The notes under the pieces: generated by a model
Seen by the model: the letters and a program-made list of their open reading frames with translations, nothing else
What the model was told of the DNA's origin: nothing
Databases searched by the model: none
Program-made: the position numbers and the translations under genes
DNA from: Streptomyces sp. NBC_01446
GTDB lineage: Bacteria; Actinomycetota; Actinomycetes; Streptomycetales; Streptomycetaceae
Assembly: GCF_026340095.1 (NCBI RefSeq)
Contig: NZ_JAPEPO010000001.1
Coordinates: 7,584,501-7,648,500 of the forward strand
Direction of reading: 5' to 3'
Length of the DNA: 64,000 nucleotides
Shown here: positions 43,556 through 53,624 of the stretch, in pieces
Layout of the letters: the number at the start of each line of letters is the position of its first letter
Numbering within the stretch: position 1 is the stretch's first letter

Positions 43556-43789
43556 GACGATCACGCCGCGCACTCCTCGCGCCGGCCCGCGTGAGGCGTG
43601 CGCGGCCTTCCGGGCAGCCAGCCCGCGCTCCGCTCCCTCGCACAGAGCGCGCCGCGGCTGTCCGCTGCACGCCGCCGACCGGTTCGCGGATCGGGCCACC
43701 GCGCGCCCGTTCGCGCCTGCCGCCGCCGAGCCACACCCCGCGCCCCCTCGCTCGGCGGATCCCCCGCATCCACCAGGAGCCCTGCCGTC

Positions 43790-46363
43790 ATGAACGCATC
43801 GCACCATCCGGCACGCCCCAACCGCCGCCACTTCATCGCCGCCGCCGGAGCCGCCGCCATCGCGCTGAACCTGGGCGCCCCCGCCGGGGCCACGACCCGC
43901 GCCGCCGACCGGGGCCGCCCGATCCCCGCCGGCACGGTCCCGCCGCGGCTCACCCCGCTCCCCCTGTCATCCGTCACGCTCCTGAACAGCCCCTTCCGCG
44001 AGAACATGCGGCGCACCTGCGCGTATCTGCTGTTCGTCGATCCGGACCGCCTGCTGCACACCTTCCGTCTCAACGCCGGCCTGCCGTCGTCCGCCGAACC
44101 CTGCGGCGGGTGGGAGGACCCGGCGGTCCAACTGCGCGGTCACAGCACCGGCCATCTGCTCTCCGGGCTGGCCCAGGCCCACGCCAACACCGGGGACGAC
44201 GCCTATGCCGCCAAGGGGCGGGTCATCGTCGACGCCCTCGCGGCCTGCCAGGCCGCCTCTCCCGCCGCCCGCTACACGCCCGGATACCTCTCCGCCTTCC
44301 CCGAGCAGGTCTTCGACCAGCTGGAGGCCGGCGGCCGACCCTGGGCCCCGTACTACACGATCCACAAGATCATGGCCGGTCTGCTCGATCAGTATCTGCT
44401 CAGCGGCAACTACCAGGCCCTGGACGTGGTGCGTTCGATGGCCGCCTGGGTGGAGACCCGCACCTCGCGTCTGACGCTGGACCAGATGCAGACGCTGGTC
44501 CTCCGGGTGGAGTTCGGCGGCATGAACGAGGTTCTGTCGAACCTGTACCTGGTCACCGGTGACCCGGCGCATCTGCGCACCGCCCGTCGGTTCGACCACG
44601 AGGACCTGTACGGGCCGCTGGCCGCGGGCCGCGACGAACTGGACGGCCGCCACGCCAACACCGAGATCGCCAAGATCGTCGGCGCCGCGCGCGAGTACGA
44701 GGCCACCGGTGAGCAGCGCTACCACGACATCGCCGCCTACTTCTGGGACACGGTCGTACATCACCACTCGTACGCCATCGGCGGCAACTCCAATCAGGAG
44801 TTCTTCGGTCCTCCCGGCGAGATCGTCAGCCGTCTCTCCGAGGTGACCTGCGAGAACTGCAACTCCTACAACATGCTCAAGCTGGGCCGGCAGCTCTTCC
44901 TTCATGACCCGGGCAACGCCGGATACATGGACCACTACGAGTGGACCCTGTACAACCAGATGCTCGGCGAGCAGGACCCCGACGCCGAGCACGGCTTCGT
45001 GACGTACTACACGGGTCTGTGGGCGGGCTCGCAGCGCCAGGTCAAGGGCGGGCTCGGGAGCGCGCCCGGCAGTTACAGCAGCGACTACGACAACTTCTCC
45101 TGCGATCACGGCACGGGCATGGAGACACACACCAAGTTCGCCGACAGCATCTACTTCCGCTCCGAAGACGCTCTGTGGGTCAACCTGTTCATCCCGTCCC
45201 AGGTGACATGGGCCGAGCGAGGGGTGACGCTGCGCCAGGAGACCCGCTACCCCGACGCGGACACCACCAGGCTCACGGTCACCTCCGGAGGCGGCCGGTT
45301 CACCCTGAAGGTACGGATCCCCGGCTGGCTGGCCGACCATCGCTCTCACGCCCGGGTCCGGGTCAACGGGCGTCCGGCCGGCGCCCACTTCGAACCGGGT
45401 ACGTACCTTGCGCTGACCAGGAACTGGCGCTCCGGAGACGTGGTCGAGGTGGCGCTGCCGATGGAGCCGGTCTGGCGTCCGGCGCCGGACAACCCGCAGG
45501 TGCGCTCCCTGTCCCACGGCCCGGTGGTCCTGGCAGGCGCGTACGGCAGCACCGTGTCCCCGACCATCCCTCACATCGATCCCGCCTCAGTGCGGCGGCT
45601 GCCGCGGTCTTCGACGGAGTTCACCGCCACCGCCGATGGCGCCCAGGTGTCGCTGCTGCCCTTCCACCGGATCCAGCAGCAGCACTACAACGTGTACTGG
45701 GCCGTCTCGCCCAAGGCCGGCCGCGAGCGCGAGATCGCCCACTACGCCTTCGACGAGGGCCACGGAAGCACCACCGCGGACTCCCTGCGTTCCCTCCCAG
45801 ACGGAGAGTTGGCCGCGGGCGCCGACTGGACGGCGGGCCGCACCGGCGCCGCCGTCGCCCTGGACAGCGCCGCCGGCGGCCACGTGGTCCTGCCGCCCGG
45901 TCTGCTCACCGGCCTGGCGGAGCTGACCGTCAGCGCCTGGGTGCGTGTCGACTCGCTCAGCAACTCCGCCCGAGTGTTCGACCTCGGCTACCACAAGGAC
46001 ACCTACCTCTTCCTCGCCGTGCGCACCGACACCGGGAAGGCACGCGCTGCCCTGAAGATCGCGGGTATGGAGGCCGAGGACTTCATCGACGCCTCCGACG
46101 CCCTGCCGCAGGGCCGTTGGACGCATGTCGCCCTGACCGTTGGCGGGGGCACCGGCGTGCTGTACGTCGATGGCGTGGAGTCCGGGCGCAACGACGCGAT
46201 GGTGAGCAGTCCGCTGCTGCTGGGCGCCACCACGCACAACTACCTCGGCCGATCGCAGAACTCCAAGCACCCGTATCTGCAGGGCGCCATCGACGGCTTC
46301 CGTGTCCACAACCGGGCTCTGTCCGCCACGGACGTCGCCGCGCTGTTCCGCGCGGACGCCTGA
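43790..46363 (+). CDS. Exported GH127-type beta-L-arabinofuranosidase with LamG domain
   Basis: An 857-residue protein with a twin-arginine leader (RRHFIAAAGAAAIALN). The (alpha/alpha)6 barrel has GH127 landmarks GHSTGHLLSGLAQAHANTGD, YYTIHKIMAGLLDQYLLSGN, and the metal-binding cysteines Cys354 and Cys357 in VTCENCNSYNMLKL. A further Cys438 lies in NFSCDHGTGMETH, the region of the nucleophile cysteine. HypBA1-type enzymes have two adjacent cysteines there; here the second is Asp. A concanavalin-like LamG domain (about 650-857) binds carbohydrate. The start follows CAGGAGC; the next gene begins 52 bases after the stop. Confidence 0.85.
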   Translation: MNASHHPARPNRRHFIAAAGAAAIALNLGAPAGATTRAADRGRPIPAGTVPPRLTPLPLSSVTLLNSPFRENMRRTCAYLLFVDPDRLLHTFRLNAGLPSSAEPCGGWEDPAVQLRGHSTGHLLSGLAQAHANTGDDAYAAKGRVIVDALAACQAASPAARYTPGYLSAFPEQVFDQLEAGGRPWAPYYTIHKIMAGLLDQYLLSGNYQALDVVRSMAAWVETRTSRLTLDQMQTLVLRVEFGGMNEVLSNLYLVTGDPAHLRTARRFDHEDLYGPLAAGRDELDGRHANTEIAKIVGAAREYEATGEQRYHDIAAYFWDTVVHHHSYAIGGNSNQEFFGPPGEIVSRLSEVTCENCNSYNMLKLGRQLFLHDPGNAGYMDHYEWTLYNQMLGEQDPDAEHGFVTYYTGLWAGSQRQVKGGLGSAPGSYSSDYDNFSCDHGTGMETHTKFADSIYFRSEDALWVNLFIPSQVTWAERGVTLRQETRYPDADTTRLTVTSGGGRFTLKVRIPGWLADHRSHARVRVNGRPAGAHFEPGTYLALTRNWRSGDVVEVALPMEPVWRPAPDNPQVRSLSHGPVVLAGAYGSTVSPTIPHIDPASVRRLPRSSTEFTATADGAQVSLLPFHRIQQQHYNVYWAVSPKAGREREIAHYAFDEGHGSTTADSLRSLPDGELAAGADWTAGRTGAAVALDSAAGGHVVLPPGLLTGLAELTVSAWVRVDSLSNSARVFDLGYHKDTYLFLAVRTDTGKARAALKIAGMEAEDFIDASDALPQGRWTHVALTVGGGTGVLYVDGVESGRNDAMVSSPLLLGATTHNYLGRSQNSKHPYLQGAIDGFRVHNRALSATDVAALFRADA

Positions 46364-46415
46364 TCCCGCGCCTCCACGCCACACCCCGTCCATCGCACCC
46401 GATCCAGGAGACCCC

Positions 46416-49400
46416 GTGTCCGCAGCCTTCCCCCGACGTGTCCGGCGCCGCCCGGCCCTCGTCACCGCCTCCGCCCTGACCGCACTGGTCACCGTCCTGC
46501 CCCCGGCTGTGACCGCCCAGGCGGCACCCGCCGGCGTCGTCGCCGTCACGCTGCGCACCCAGCACCTGAGCCAGGCACTCGGCATCGACGACACCACTCC
46601 TGACCTGAGCTGGCAGCTCAGCGGCAGCGGCACGGACGTCACCCAGCAGGCGTACCGCGTCCAGGCGGCCACCAGCCGCGCTCTGCTCACCAGCGCCCGT
46701 CCCGACCTGTGGGACTCGGGCCGGGTCGACTCCGACGCGCCGCGCACGACCTACGCCGGCAAGAAGCTCGGATCGCGCGCCCATGTCTACTGGCGCGTGA
46801 CGGTGTGGTCGAACACCACGAACCGCCCGTCCCGCTGGAGCGACACCGCCGCCTTCGAGACCGGACTGACGAACCCGCAGGACTGGTCCGCGCAGTGGAT
46901 CACCAACCCCGACTGGAAGCTGAGCACCCGAAAGGTGGAGCCGGTCGTCGTCCGGCTGCCGAAGACCACCGCCCGCTACGTCCGGCTCGACGTCACCAAG
47001 CTCGGCCTGCCGCTGGCCGACGACTTCCCGAACCGGTCCTGGCGGCTGCAACTGGGGGAGATCGAGGTGCGCGACTCCGCCGCGCCGGACACGGACCTCG
47101 CCCAGGGCGCGGCCGTCACCGCCTCGGAGTCCAACACCCTGCGCAAGACCTGGGAACCCGCTCTCGCCGTCGACGGGATGACCAACAGCGCCCTGCAGAC
47201 CGCGGCCGGGTACTCCAGCCAGGCCCACTCCGGCGCCGACGTGTCGTCCTCGCCGATCACCCTCACCCTCGACCTCAAGTCCGCCCAGACCTTCGACCAG
47301 GTCATGCTCTATCCGCGCTCCGACGTCCTCACCGACGACGGCCGCGTACCGAACTTCCCCGTCGACTACACCCTCTCCACCGGGGACGCGGCCAGCGGAC
47401 CGTTCGCCTCCGCCGCGAAGGTCATGGGCCGGCAGCCCCCGAAGCCGTACCTGCCCTCCGGCCTCCCGCTGTTCACCAAGGACTTCGCGCTTGGCAAGAA
47501 GGTGCGCAGCGCCCGCCTCCACGTGGCCGGCCTGGGCATCTACACGGCCGACGTCAACGGCCATCCGGTCGGCGACGCCGTGCTGGAGCCCGCGAACACC
47601 ACGTTCGCGGACCGTGTGCAGTACGCCACATATGATGTCACCGACCTGCTGCGGCACGGCGACAACACCATCGGCGTCGCCCTCGGCAACGGCATGTCCA
47701 ACGTGGTCAGCACCGCCGACCGGTACCGCAAGCTCTACGGGAACCTCAGCGACCCCAAGCTGATCGCCCAGCTGGAGGTTACCCTCGCCGACGGCACCGT
47801 CAAGCGCATCGCCAGTGGCGCGGACTGGCGCACGGTACTGGGGCCGACCACGTCCTCGAACTGGTACGGCGGCGAGGACTACGACGCCCGCCGCGAGATA
47901 CCGCACTGGGACCAGCCGCACCAGGACCGCTCGGTCTGGTCGCACGCGGTCACCGTGGACGGGCCCGGCACGCCCGGCCACCCGGCACAGCTCAGCGCCC
48001 GCGAGGCCGAGCCGATCCGCGTCGAGGAGAACCTCAAGGGCACCGAGGTCTCCGGCGCCGCCCCGGGCAGCCGCATCTTCGACCTCGGCCGCAACATCGC
48101 CGGCTGGCCTGAGATCACACTGGACGCACCGGCCGGCACGACCGTGCGCATCTACCCCGCGGAAAGCCTCAAGGACGGCCACGCCTTCCAGTCCATCAGC
48201 AACGTGGGCGCCCCCCTGTGGGACAGCTACACCGCACGCGGCGCAAAGAGCGAGACCTGGCACCCGCAGTTCTCCTACCACGGCTTCCGCTACCTGGAGA
48301 TCAAGGGCCTGCCGGCCGGAGCCACCATCTCCGTGCGCGGAAAGGCACTGCACACCGACAACGCTTCCGCGGGTGACTTCAAGAGCTCCAACGACCTGGT
48401 CAACGGCATCCACTCGATCACCCGCAGCGCCATCGAGAACAACATGATGAGCGTGCTCACCGACTGCCCGAGCCGGGAGAAGCTCGGCTGGCTGGAGCAG
48501 GACCAGCTCGTCTTCCCGGCCCTGGCCGCCAACTACGACATGGAGGCCTACCTGCGCAAGATCGTGCGGGACATGGCCGACGCACAGACCACCGAGGGCC
48601 TGATCCCGAGCACCGTGCCGGAGTACACCAGCCTGCCGGGCGCCTACCGCAACGACTCCAACTGGGGCGGCGCCTTCGTCCTCGTGCCCTGGCAGCTCTA
48701 CACCACGTACGGAGACACCGACACGCTGCGCACCTACTACCCGGCCATGAAGAGGTACGCGGCGTTCCTGAAGATCCAGGTCTCCGACGGCATCCTCGAC
48801 TACGGGCTCGGCGACTGGTTCACCCCCGACAAGTCCTTCCCGCGTGCGGTCGCGGGCACCTACGGCTACTGGCGGGTGGTGGACGCGCTCAGCCAGATCG
48901 CCGGCGTGCTCGGTGACGACGTCGACGCGGCGTCCTACCGCAGCGAGGCCGACGCGAGCGCCAAGGCGCTCACCCGGAAGTACTACGACGAGGCGACGGG
49001 GACCTTCGGCGGCGGCGGCCAGGGCGCCGAGGTCCTCGCCCTCGACATGGGTGCGGTCCCCGACGACCAGCGGCAGCGGCTCCTCGACCACCTCGTCGGC
49101 AGCATCCGGGACGCGGGCTACCACCTGAACCTCGGTGAGATCTCACTGCCGGCGGCGTTCCGGGTGCTGTCCGGGGCGGGGCACGACGACATCGTGTACA
49201 AGATCGCCACGCAGACCACCAGCCCCAGCTACGGCTACCAGGTGGTGCACGGCAACACGGCGCTCGGCGAGTCCTGGGACGGCGGCCCCGGCCAGTCACA
49301 GGACCACTTCATGCTCGGCGCGATCGACTCGTGGTTCACCAGCCGCCTCGCCGGGATCCAGCAGGCGCCCGGCGCGGCCGGCTACCAGAAGCTGCTCGTC

Positions 49401-49679
49401 GCGCCGGCCGTCGTAGGGGACCTGGCCTCCGCATCCGGCTCCTACACCACGCCGTACGGCAAGGTCTCCACCTCCTGGCACCGCGACGGCTCGGCCTACC
49501 GCCTGCGGGTGACCGTGCCGGCGGGGGCCACGGCGGAGGTCCACGTGCCGGTCACCTCAGAGGTCGTCCGGGCCGACCGGGGCGCCCGCATGCTGCGCAC
49601 CGAGGGCGGCACGGCGGTGTACGAGGTCGGCTCCGGCGACTGGTCCTTCGCCTCCGTCTACACCCCGGCCGGGGACTGA
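46416..49679 (+). CDS. Secreted GH78 alpha-L-rhamnosidase 2 with inserted F5/8-type C module
   Basis: A 1087-residue exported enzyme starting at a GTG after CCAGGAG. After a Sec leader and a fibronectin-like start (SWQLSGSGTDVTQQAYRVQA), a discoidin-like carbohydrate-binding module is inserted at about 180-350 (RYVRLDVTKLGLPLADDFPN, SSPITLTLDLKSAQTFDQVM). Rhamnosidase N-terminal domains follow (GIYTADVNGHPVGDAVLEP). The catalytic barrel holds LTDCPSREKLGWLEQDQLVF with the acidic residues expected of GH78, then VHGNTALGESWDG and the C-terminal sandwich. It removes terminal alpha-L-rhamnose in characterised relatives. Confidence 0.92.
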   Translation: MSAAFPRRVRRRPALVTASALTALVTVLPPAVTAQAAPAGVVAVTLRTQHLSQALGIDDTTPDLSWQLSGSGTDVTQQAYRVQAATSRALLTSARPDLWDSGRVDSDAPRTTYAGKKLGSRAHVYWRVTVWSNTTNRPSRWSDTAAFETGLTNPQDWSAQWITNPDWKLSTRKVEPVVVRLPKTTARYVRLDVTKLGLPLADDFPNRSWRLQLGEIEVRDSAAPDTDLAQGAAVTASESNTLRKTWEPALAVDGMTNSALQTAAGYSSQAHSGADVSSSPITLTLDLKSAQTFDQVMLYPRSDVLTDDGRVPNFPVDYTLSTGDAASGPFASAAKVMGRQPPKPYLPSGLPLFTKDFALGKKVRSARLHVAGLGIYTADVNGHPVGDAVLEPANTTFADRVQYATYDVTDLLRHGDNTIGVALGNGMSNVVSTADRYRKLYGNLSDPKLIAQLEVTLADGTVKRIASGADWRTVLGPTTSSNWYGGEDYDARREIPHWDQPHQDRSVWSHAVTVDGPGTPGHPAQLSAREAEPIRVEENLKGTEVSGAAPGSRIFDLGRNIAGWPEITLDAPAGTTVRIYPAESLKDGHAFQSISNVGAPLWDSYTARGAKSETWHPQFSYHGFRYLEIKGLPAGATISVRGKALHTDNASAGDFKSSNDLVNGIHSITRSAIENNMMSVLTDCPSREKLGWLEQDQLVFPALAANYDMEAYLRKIVRDMADAQTTEGLIPSTVPEYTSLPGAYRNDSNWGGAFVLVPWQLYTTYGDTDTLRTYYPAMKRYAAFLKIQVSDGILDYGLGDWFTPDKSFPRAVAGTYGYWRVVDALSQIAGVLGDDVDAASYRSEADASAKALTRKYYDEATGTFGGGGQGAEVLALDMGAVPDDQRQRLLDHLVGSIRDAGYHLNLGEISLPAAFRVLSGAGHDDIVYKIATQTTSPSYGYQVVHGNTALGESWDGGPGQSQDHFMLGAIDSWFTSRLAGIQQAPGAAGYQKLLVAPAVVGDLASASGSYTTPYGKVSTSWHRDGSAYRLRVTVPAGATAEVHVPVTSEVVRADRGARMLRTEGGTAVYEVGSGDWSFASVYTPAGD

Positions 49680-49697
49680 TCCCGGCACCGCCGGGCG

Positions 49698-49820
49698 GTG
49701 TCCTGGGAGACCTCCGCCCGCGCGGACGCCGATCTGGTCCTCACCACGCTCGAGTACGCCCTGGCCTCACGCGAGGTCGAGCCCGGCACGCTCGTGCATC
49801 ATGCAGACGATGAACTCGGC
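49698..49820 (+). mobile_element. IS3-family OrfB fragment
   Basis: SARADADLVLTTLEYALASR and EVEPGTLVHHAD match the region around the second catalytic Asp of IS3 OrfB transposases (HHADHGSQY). The frame then fails. Confidence 0.6.
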
Positions 49821-50363
49821 CTGTGCGCACCGGGTGGAGAGGCTGGGCAGCTGACGCTACCGAGCGCGGCGTCAGCTCGGCCCCGCCTACTAGTACGTGG
49901 GTGCTGCGCAGCAGTCGGCGTTTCTGGATGCTGACGGCGGGTGACGCCTGTTGTGTCGCGTCGGGCGGCAGTTGCTTTCGGCATGGGTGGGGTCTGTGCT
50001 GGTTGGCCGGCCTGGCATGCCGCACGGATCGAGCTGCACCTTCTGCAGTCCTGCGTCCCGTTGGACCCCGACGGGCTGGTCGACGCTGACCTCGAGCGCA
50101 GCCTTCCGATGCACAGCCGAGTCTGAGACCGGGCCGAACTCGCTGCCGAAACCAGCCGGTTCCTCCACCGCCGCCGCGCCCACCCCGCATCGTCCGCAAA
50201 TACTCCCAAGGCTCTCACGTGCGTTACGTCCTGGAATGGAGAGATTTGAGCTTCGGGTCGTTGCCGGAGCCCAGGCAGTCGGCGCGGGCGGCACTTCTGC
50301 CACCTCTGTGCACACCCATTGACACTGTCCTCGGCTCCTTCATAGGGTCCGAGGCAGAAGGTA
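49821..50363. other. No gene recognised; regulatory spacer
   Basis: About 540 bases of low coding character between the IS3 relic and the operator at 50364. Open frames on both strands show no family resemblance. It separates the first five rightward hydrolase genes from the last three. Confidence 0.5.
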
Positions 50364-50377
50364 TTGATACGTTTCAA
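50364..50377. promoter_or_regulatory. LacI-family operator candidate
   Basis: TTGATACGTTTCAA differs at one position from the perfect LacI-type palindrome TTGAAACGTTTCAA. It is 141 bases upstream of the GH78 start at 50519. Confidence 0.6.
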
Positions 50378-50483
50378 TTCGGCAAGTCAGGCCCATGACT
50401 CCCGAGTTGACGCACTTGTTGCACTTCACGTCGCTCCAACTGCGCTTCCTGTCTTCCGCGGAAGTGGCAGCAGTCATGTCCAG

Positions 50484-50496
50484 TTGAATCATTCAA
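50484..50496. promoter_or_regulatory. Palindrome TTGAATCATTCAA before the last hydrolase operon
   Basis: A perfect 6-base inverted repeat with a 1-base centre, 22 bases before the start codon. Its left half equals that of the site at 36339. It may be an operator or a second regulator site. Confidence 0.5.
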
Positions 50497-50518
50497 ATCC
50501 CTTCCTGGGAGCATGTGC

Positions 50519-53500
50519 ATGAGCCTTCAGTGGCCGTTCCCGTTCCGGTCCGGTCTTCGGTCCGGTGTTGTCGCGACGGCCTTCGGGCTGACGCTTGCCC
50601 TTGCCCCGCCCGCGGTCGCGGACCGCGCAGGGCCCGATCACAGCCCCCAGGCGCCGGCCGGGCTCACGGTCGGCGACCGGGTCGACCCGTCGGCCGTCGA
50701 CGGGACACCCCCGTTCGGCTGGCTGCCGCGCGACGTCGACAGTGACGAGGTGCAGTCGGCGTACGAGCTGGTCGTGCGCGACAGTGCGGGGCGCACGGTC
50801 TGGGACAGCGGCAAGGTGCCCGGCGCGCGGCAGTCCTGGGTTCCCTACGTCGGTCCCGGCCTCGCGCCGGGCACGGAGTACCGCTGGACGGTTCGGACCT
50901 GGGACCGCAGCGGCGCGGTGTCGCCGTACGCGGGCCCCGCGACGTTCGTCACCGGCCTCGGTGACGCGGACTGGTCGGGCGCGCAGTGGATCCGCAGGCC
51001 CGCCACCGGCAACGACGCGGACAACCAGTGGACCGCCGCCCGCAAGGTGATGCGGGTGTCCGGAGGCAGTCCGGTGACCGGTGCCCGCGTCTACACCGCC
51101 GCCGTGGGGGACTGGCAGGTCCAGGCGAACGGACGCACGGTCCAGCGCGGTTCGTCGTACGAGTACGCGGGCGAGGGCCTCTACGACGTCGCGGAACTCA
51201 AGGGTGTTGAGGCGGGAGACGAGCTGCCGGTCGGCGTCGTCACGCACTACTGGAGCTGCAAGTGCCAGGGGCGCGCCAATGGTCCTGCCGGCCCGGAGGG
51301 CCCCGACGGTCTGCTCGTGAAGGTCGTGGTCGACCACGAGGACGGCACCCGGGACGTGATGGTGTCCGACGGCAGTTGGAAGGTGCGCCGCTACGAGCCG
51401 CAGACCGTCGACACCGTGTCGTTCCGGAACAAGGACGCGGGCGACCGAGTCGAGTACTACGACGCCCGGGCGGAGCTGACAGGCTGGGACAAGGCCGCTT
51501 ACGACGACGGCAGTTGGTCCGGCGCCACGGTGGTCGGCCCGCACCCGCGACCGAACCCGGCCGACTGCTCCTCGTACGCGTTCGGTTCATCACCCTGCGC
51601 CTTCACCCACCTGTCCGCGACGAACGCCCACCTGACCCGCATGGTGGTCCACCCGAAGTCCCTGCTCCGCCTCCCGGACGGCACCGTCTTCGCCGACTTC
51701 GGCAAGGTCAACTCCGCCGTTCCCTCGGTGAGCTTCCAGCACGGCGTGGCAGGGCGGCAGTTGACCTTCACCACCAGCTACCGGCGCAGCAACTCCACGC
51801 TGTCAGCGGCCGTAAGCGCCGGGGACACCACGGTGACCCTCGCCAGTACGGGCAACCTGCACGTCGGCGACCGTGTCACCGTCGACGCCCCCGCGACCGG
51901 TTACGGCGCGGGCGACCCGGAAACCCGCACCGTGACGGCGGTGGACGGGAAGACCGCCACCCTCGACCGGGCGCTTGGCAAGGACCACGCCGCCGGGAGC
52001 TGGGTGGAGAACTCCCGCGCCGGCACGTCGGCCCTCGACACCCAGGGCAGCAACATGCGCTTCTTCCACACCCAGCGGGACGGCGCACAGGTCGCGCAGC
52101 CGTTCACGTACTGGGGCTGGCGCTATCTGCAGATCAGCGACCCCGGCGAGAAGCTGACCACCGACGACATCACGGCCGTCGTGCAGCACACCGACGCCGC
52201 CCACCCGGCCACCTTCTCCAGCAGCGACGACACTCTCGACGACGTCTTCGCGCTCATGCAGCACTCGGCGCTGCAGTCGGCGCAGAACGTCTTCCTCGAC
52301 ACCCCGACCCGGGAGAAGGGCCAGTTCCTCGGCGACGCCATCGACGAGTCGTACGCGACCATGGCGGCCTCCGGGGAGCGGAGCCTGACCCGGCAGGCGA
52401 TCGTCTCCTTCATGAACTCCCAGGCGCGGTACTGGAAGAACGGCGCCATGAACGCCGTCTACCCCAACGGCGACGGCAAACGGGACATCCCCGACTACAC
52501 CGAGATGTTCCCCGAGTGGGTGCTGCGCTACTACCGGACCACCGGCGACCGGGAGTTGCTGGCACAGGCCCTGCCCGTGATGAAGAACATTTCCGACTAC
52601 ATATCGTCCGCCGTCGACAGCCGCGGTCTGGTGGCCGACCTGCCCGGCGGCAGTGGCGCGTACAAGTACGGAATCATCGACTGGCCCGCCCCCATGCGCT
52701 ACGGCTACGTCACGGACGGCAACGTCAACCGCACCGTCGTCAACGCTCTCGGCCTGGGCGCGCTGCGCTCGACGGCCGAGGCCGCGGACGCCCTCGGCGA
52801 CGCGGACGCCCACACCCTGTATGACGACCGGGCGGAGCACCTGACCGCCGCGATGCGAGCCCAGCTGCGCGACCCCGGGAGCGGCGCCTGGTCCGACGGC
52901 CTGACCGCCACCGGCAGTCGCATCGACCACGCCGGCCAGCACGCGCAGACCTTCCCTGTCGCCTACGGAGCCGCAACTTCCGCCGAATACCCGGAACTCG
53001 GCGAGCGCATTTCCGCACTCGGCATGCAGCAGGGGCCGATGACCCTGCGCACGCTGCTCGAAGCCCTGCGCGTCACCGACCGCCCGGACACCGTGGTGGA
53101 TCTCCTCACCGACCCGCGCCACGACGGCCCGGCCCAGGTGCTCGCCGAGGGCGGCACCTTCCTGTGGGAGCAGTGGACCCCCGGCTGCGAGACCTCCGAC
53201 TGCACCGGTGCCCAGGTGTCCCAGAGCAGCAGCGAAAGCCTCTCCCACGGGTGGGGCGGAGCTGGGATCAATGGCGTCATCGAGAGCGTCCTCGGCCTGA
53301 CCGTCACCTCGCCGGGCGCCGCCACGGTCCGTATCGCCCCGGCGGACAAGGGCCTCGACCACGCCTCCGGCACGCAGTGGACAGAGCGCGGAACCGTCGG
53401 CGTGGACTGGCGCAGGAACCGCCATGGCGTGGACACCGAGGTCACCGTCCCCGTCAATGTGACGGCGATCGTCGCCCTGCCGGTGGTTCACGGCGGCGCC

Positions 53501-53608
53501 TACCGTGTCACGGGCCAAGGCGTCCGCTACCTCGGCATCGAGGACGGCCGCGCCGTCTACCGCGTCGGGTCCGGACATGTGTCGTTCCACGCCCGGTCCA
53601 CCGACTGA
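50519..53608 (+). CDS. Secreted GH78 alpha-L-rhamnosidase-like protein 3
   Basis: A 1029-residue exported protein with a Sec leader ending near ALAPPAVAD. It has the N-terminal sandwich (SAYELVVRDSAGRTVWDSGK), rhamnosidase N domain (AAVGDWQVQANGRTVQRGSS), an (alpha/alpha)6 barrel with VFLDTPTREKGQFLGDAIDE (the DxPxREK-type acidic block), and a C-terminal sandwich (VTVPVNVTAIVALPVVHGGA). The ATG at 50519 is chosen over 50513 because GGGAG is then correctly spaced. The GH28 gene starts 16 bases after the stop, so at least the last three genes form an operon controlled from 50364-50496. Confidence 0.88.
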   Translation: MSLQWPFPFRSGLRSGVVATAFGLTLALAPPAVADRAGPDHSPQAPAGLTVGDRVDPSAVDGTPPFGWLPRDVDSDEVQSAYELVVRDSAGRTVWDSGKVPGARQSWVPYVGPGLAPGTEYRWTVRTWDRSGAVSPYAGPATFVTGLGDADWSGAQWIRRPATGNDADNQWTAARKVMRVSGGSPVTGARVYTAAVGDWQVQANGRTVQRGSSYEYAGEGLYDVAELKGVEAGDELPVGVVTHYWSCKCQGRANGPAGPEGPDGLLVKVVVDHEDGTRDVMVSDGSWKVRRYEPQTVDTVSFRNKDAGDRVEYYDARAELTGWDKAAYDDGSWSGATVVGPHPRPNPADCSSYAFGSSPCAFTHLSATNAHLTRMVVHPKSLLRLPDGTVFADFGKVNSAVPSVSFQHGVAGRQLTFTTSYRRSNSTLSAAVSAGDTTVTLASTGNLHVGDRVTVDAPATGYGAGDPETRTVTAVDGKTATLDRALGKDHAAGSWVENSRAGTSALDTQGSNMRFFHTQRDGAQVAQPFTYWGWRYLQISDPGEKLTTDDITAVVQHTDAAHPATFSSSDDTLDDVFALMQHSALQSAQNVFLDTPTREKGQFLGDAIDESYATMAASGERSLTRQAIVSFMNSQARYWKNGAMNAVYPNGDGKRDIPDYTEMFPEWVLRYYRTTGDRELLAQALPVMKNISDYISSAVDSRGLVADLPGGSGAYKYGIIDWPAPMRYGYVTDGNVNRTVVNALGLGALRSTAEAADALGDADAHTLYDDRAEHLTAAMRAQLRDPGSGAWSDGLTATGSRIDHAGQHAQTFPVAYGAATSAEYPELGERISALGMQQGPMTLRTLLEALRVTDRPDTVVDLLTDPRHDGPAQVLAEGGTFLWEQWTPGCETSDCTGAQVSQSSSESLSHGWGGAGINGVIESVLGLTVTSPGAATVRIAPADKGLDHASGTQWTERGTVGVDWRRNRHGVDTEVTVPVNVTAIVALPVVHGGAYRVTGQGVRYLGIEDGRAVYRVGSGHVSFHARSTD

Positions 53609-53624
53609 ACGCGAAGGCCTCGCT

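Noticed and set aside
46083..49124. A 1013-codon antisense frame across the GH127 and GH78 genes
   Set aside because: It runs antisense across two well-supported genes and has a low-complexity Val/Gly/Arg composition typical of shadow frames.
49680..49700. A terminator after the second GH78 gene (CACCGC-CGG-GCGGTG)
   Set aside because: A 6-base stem with a 3-base loop is common by chance at this GC content and no T-run follows.
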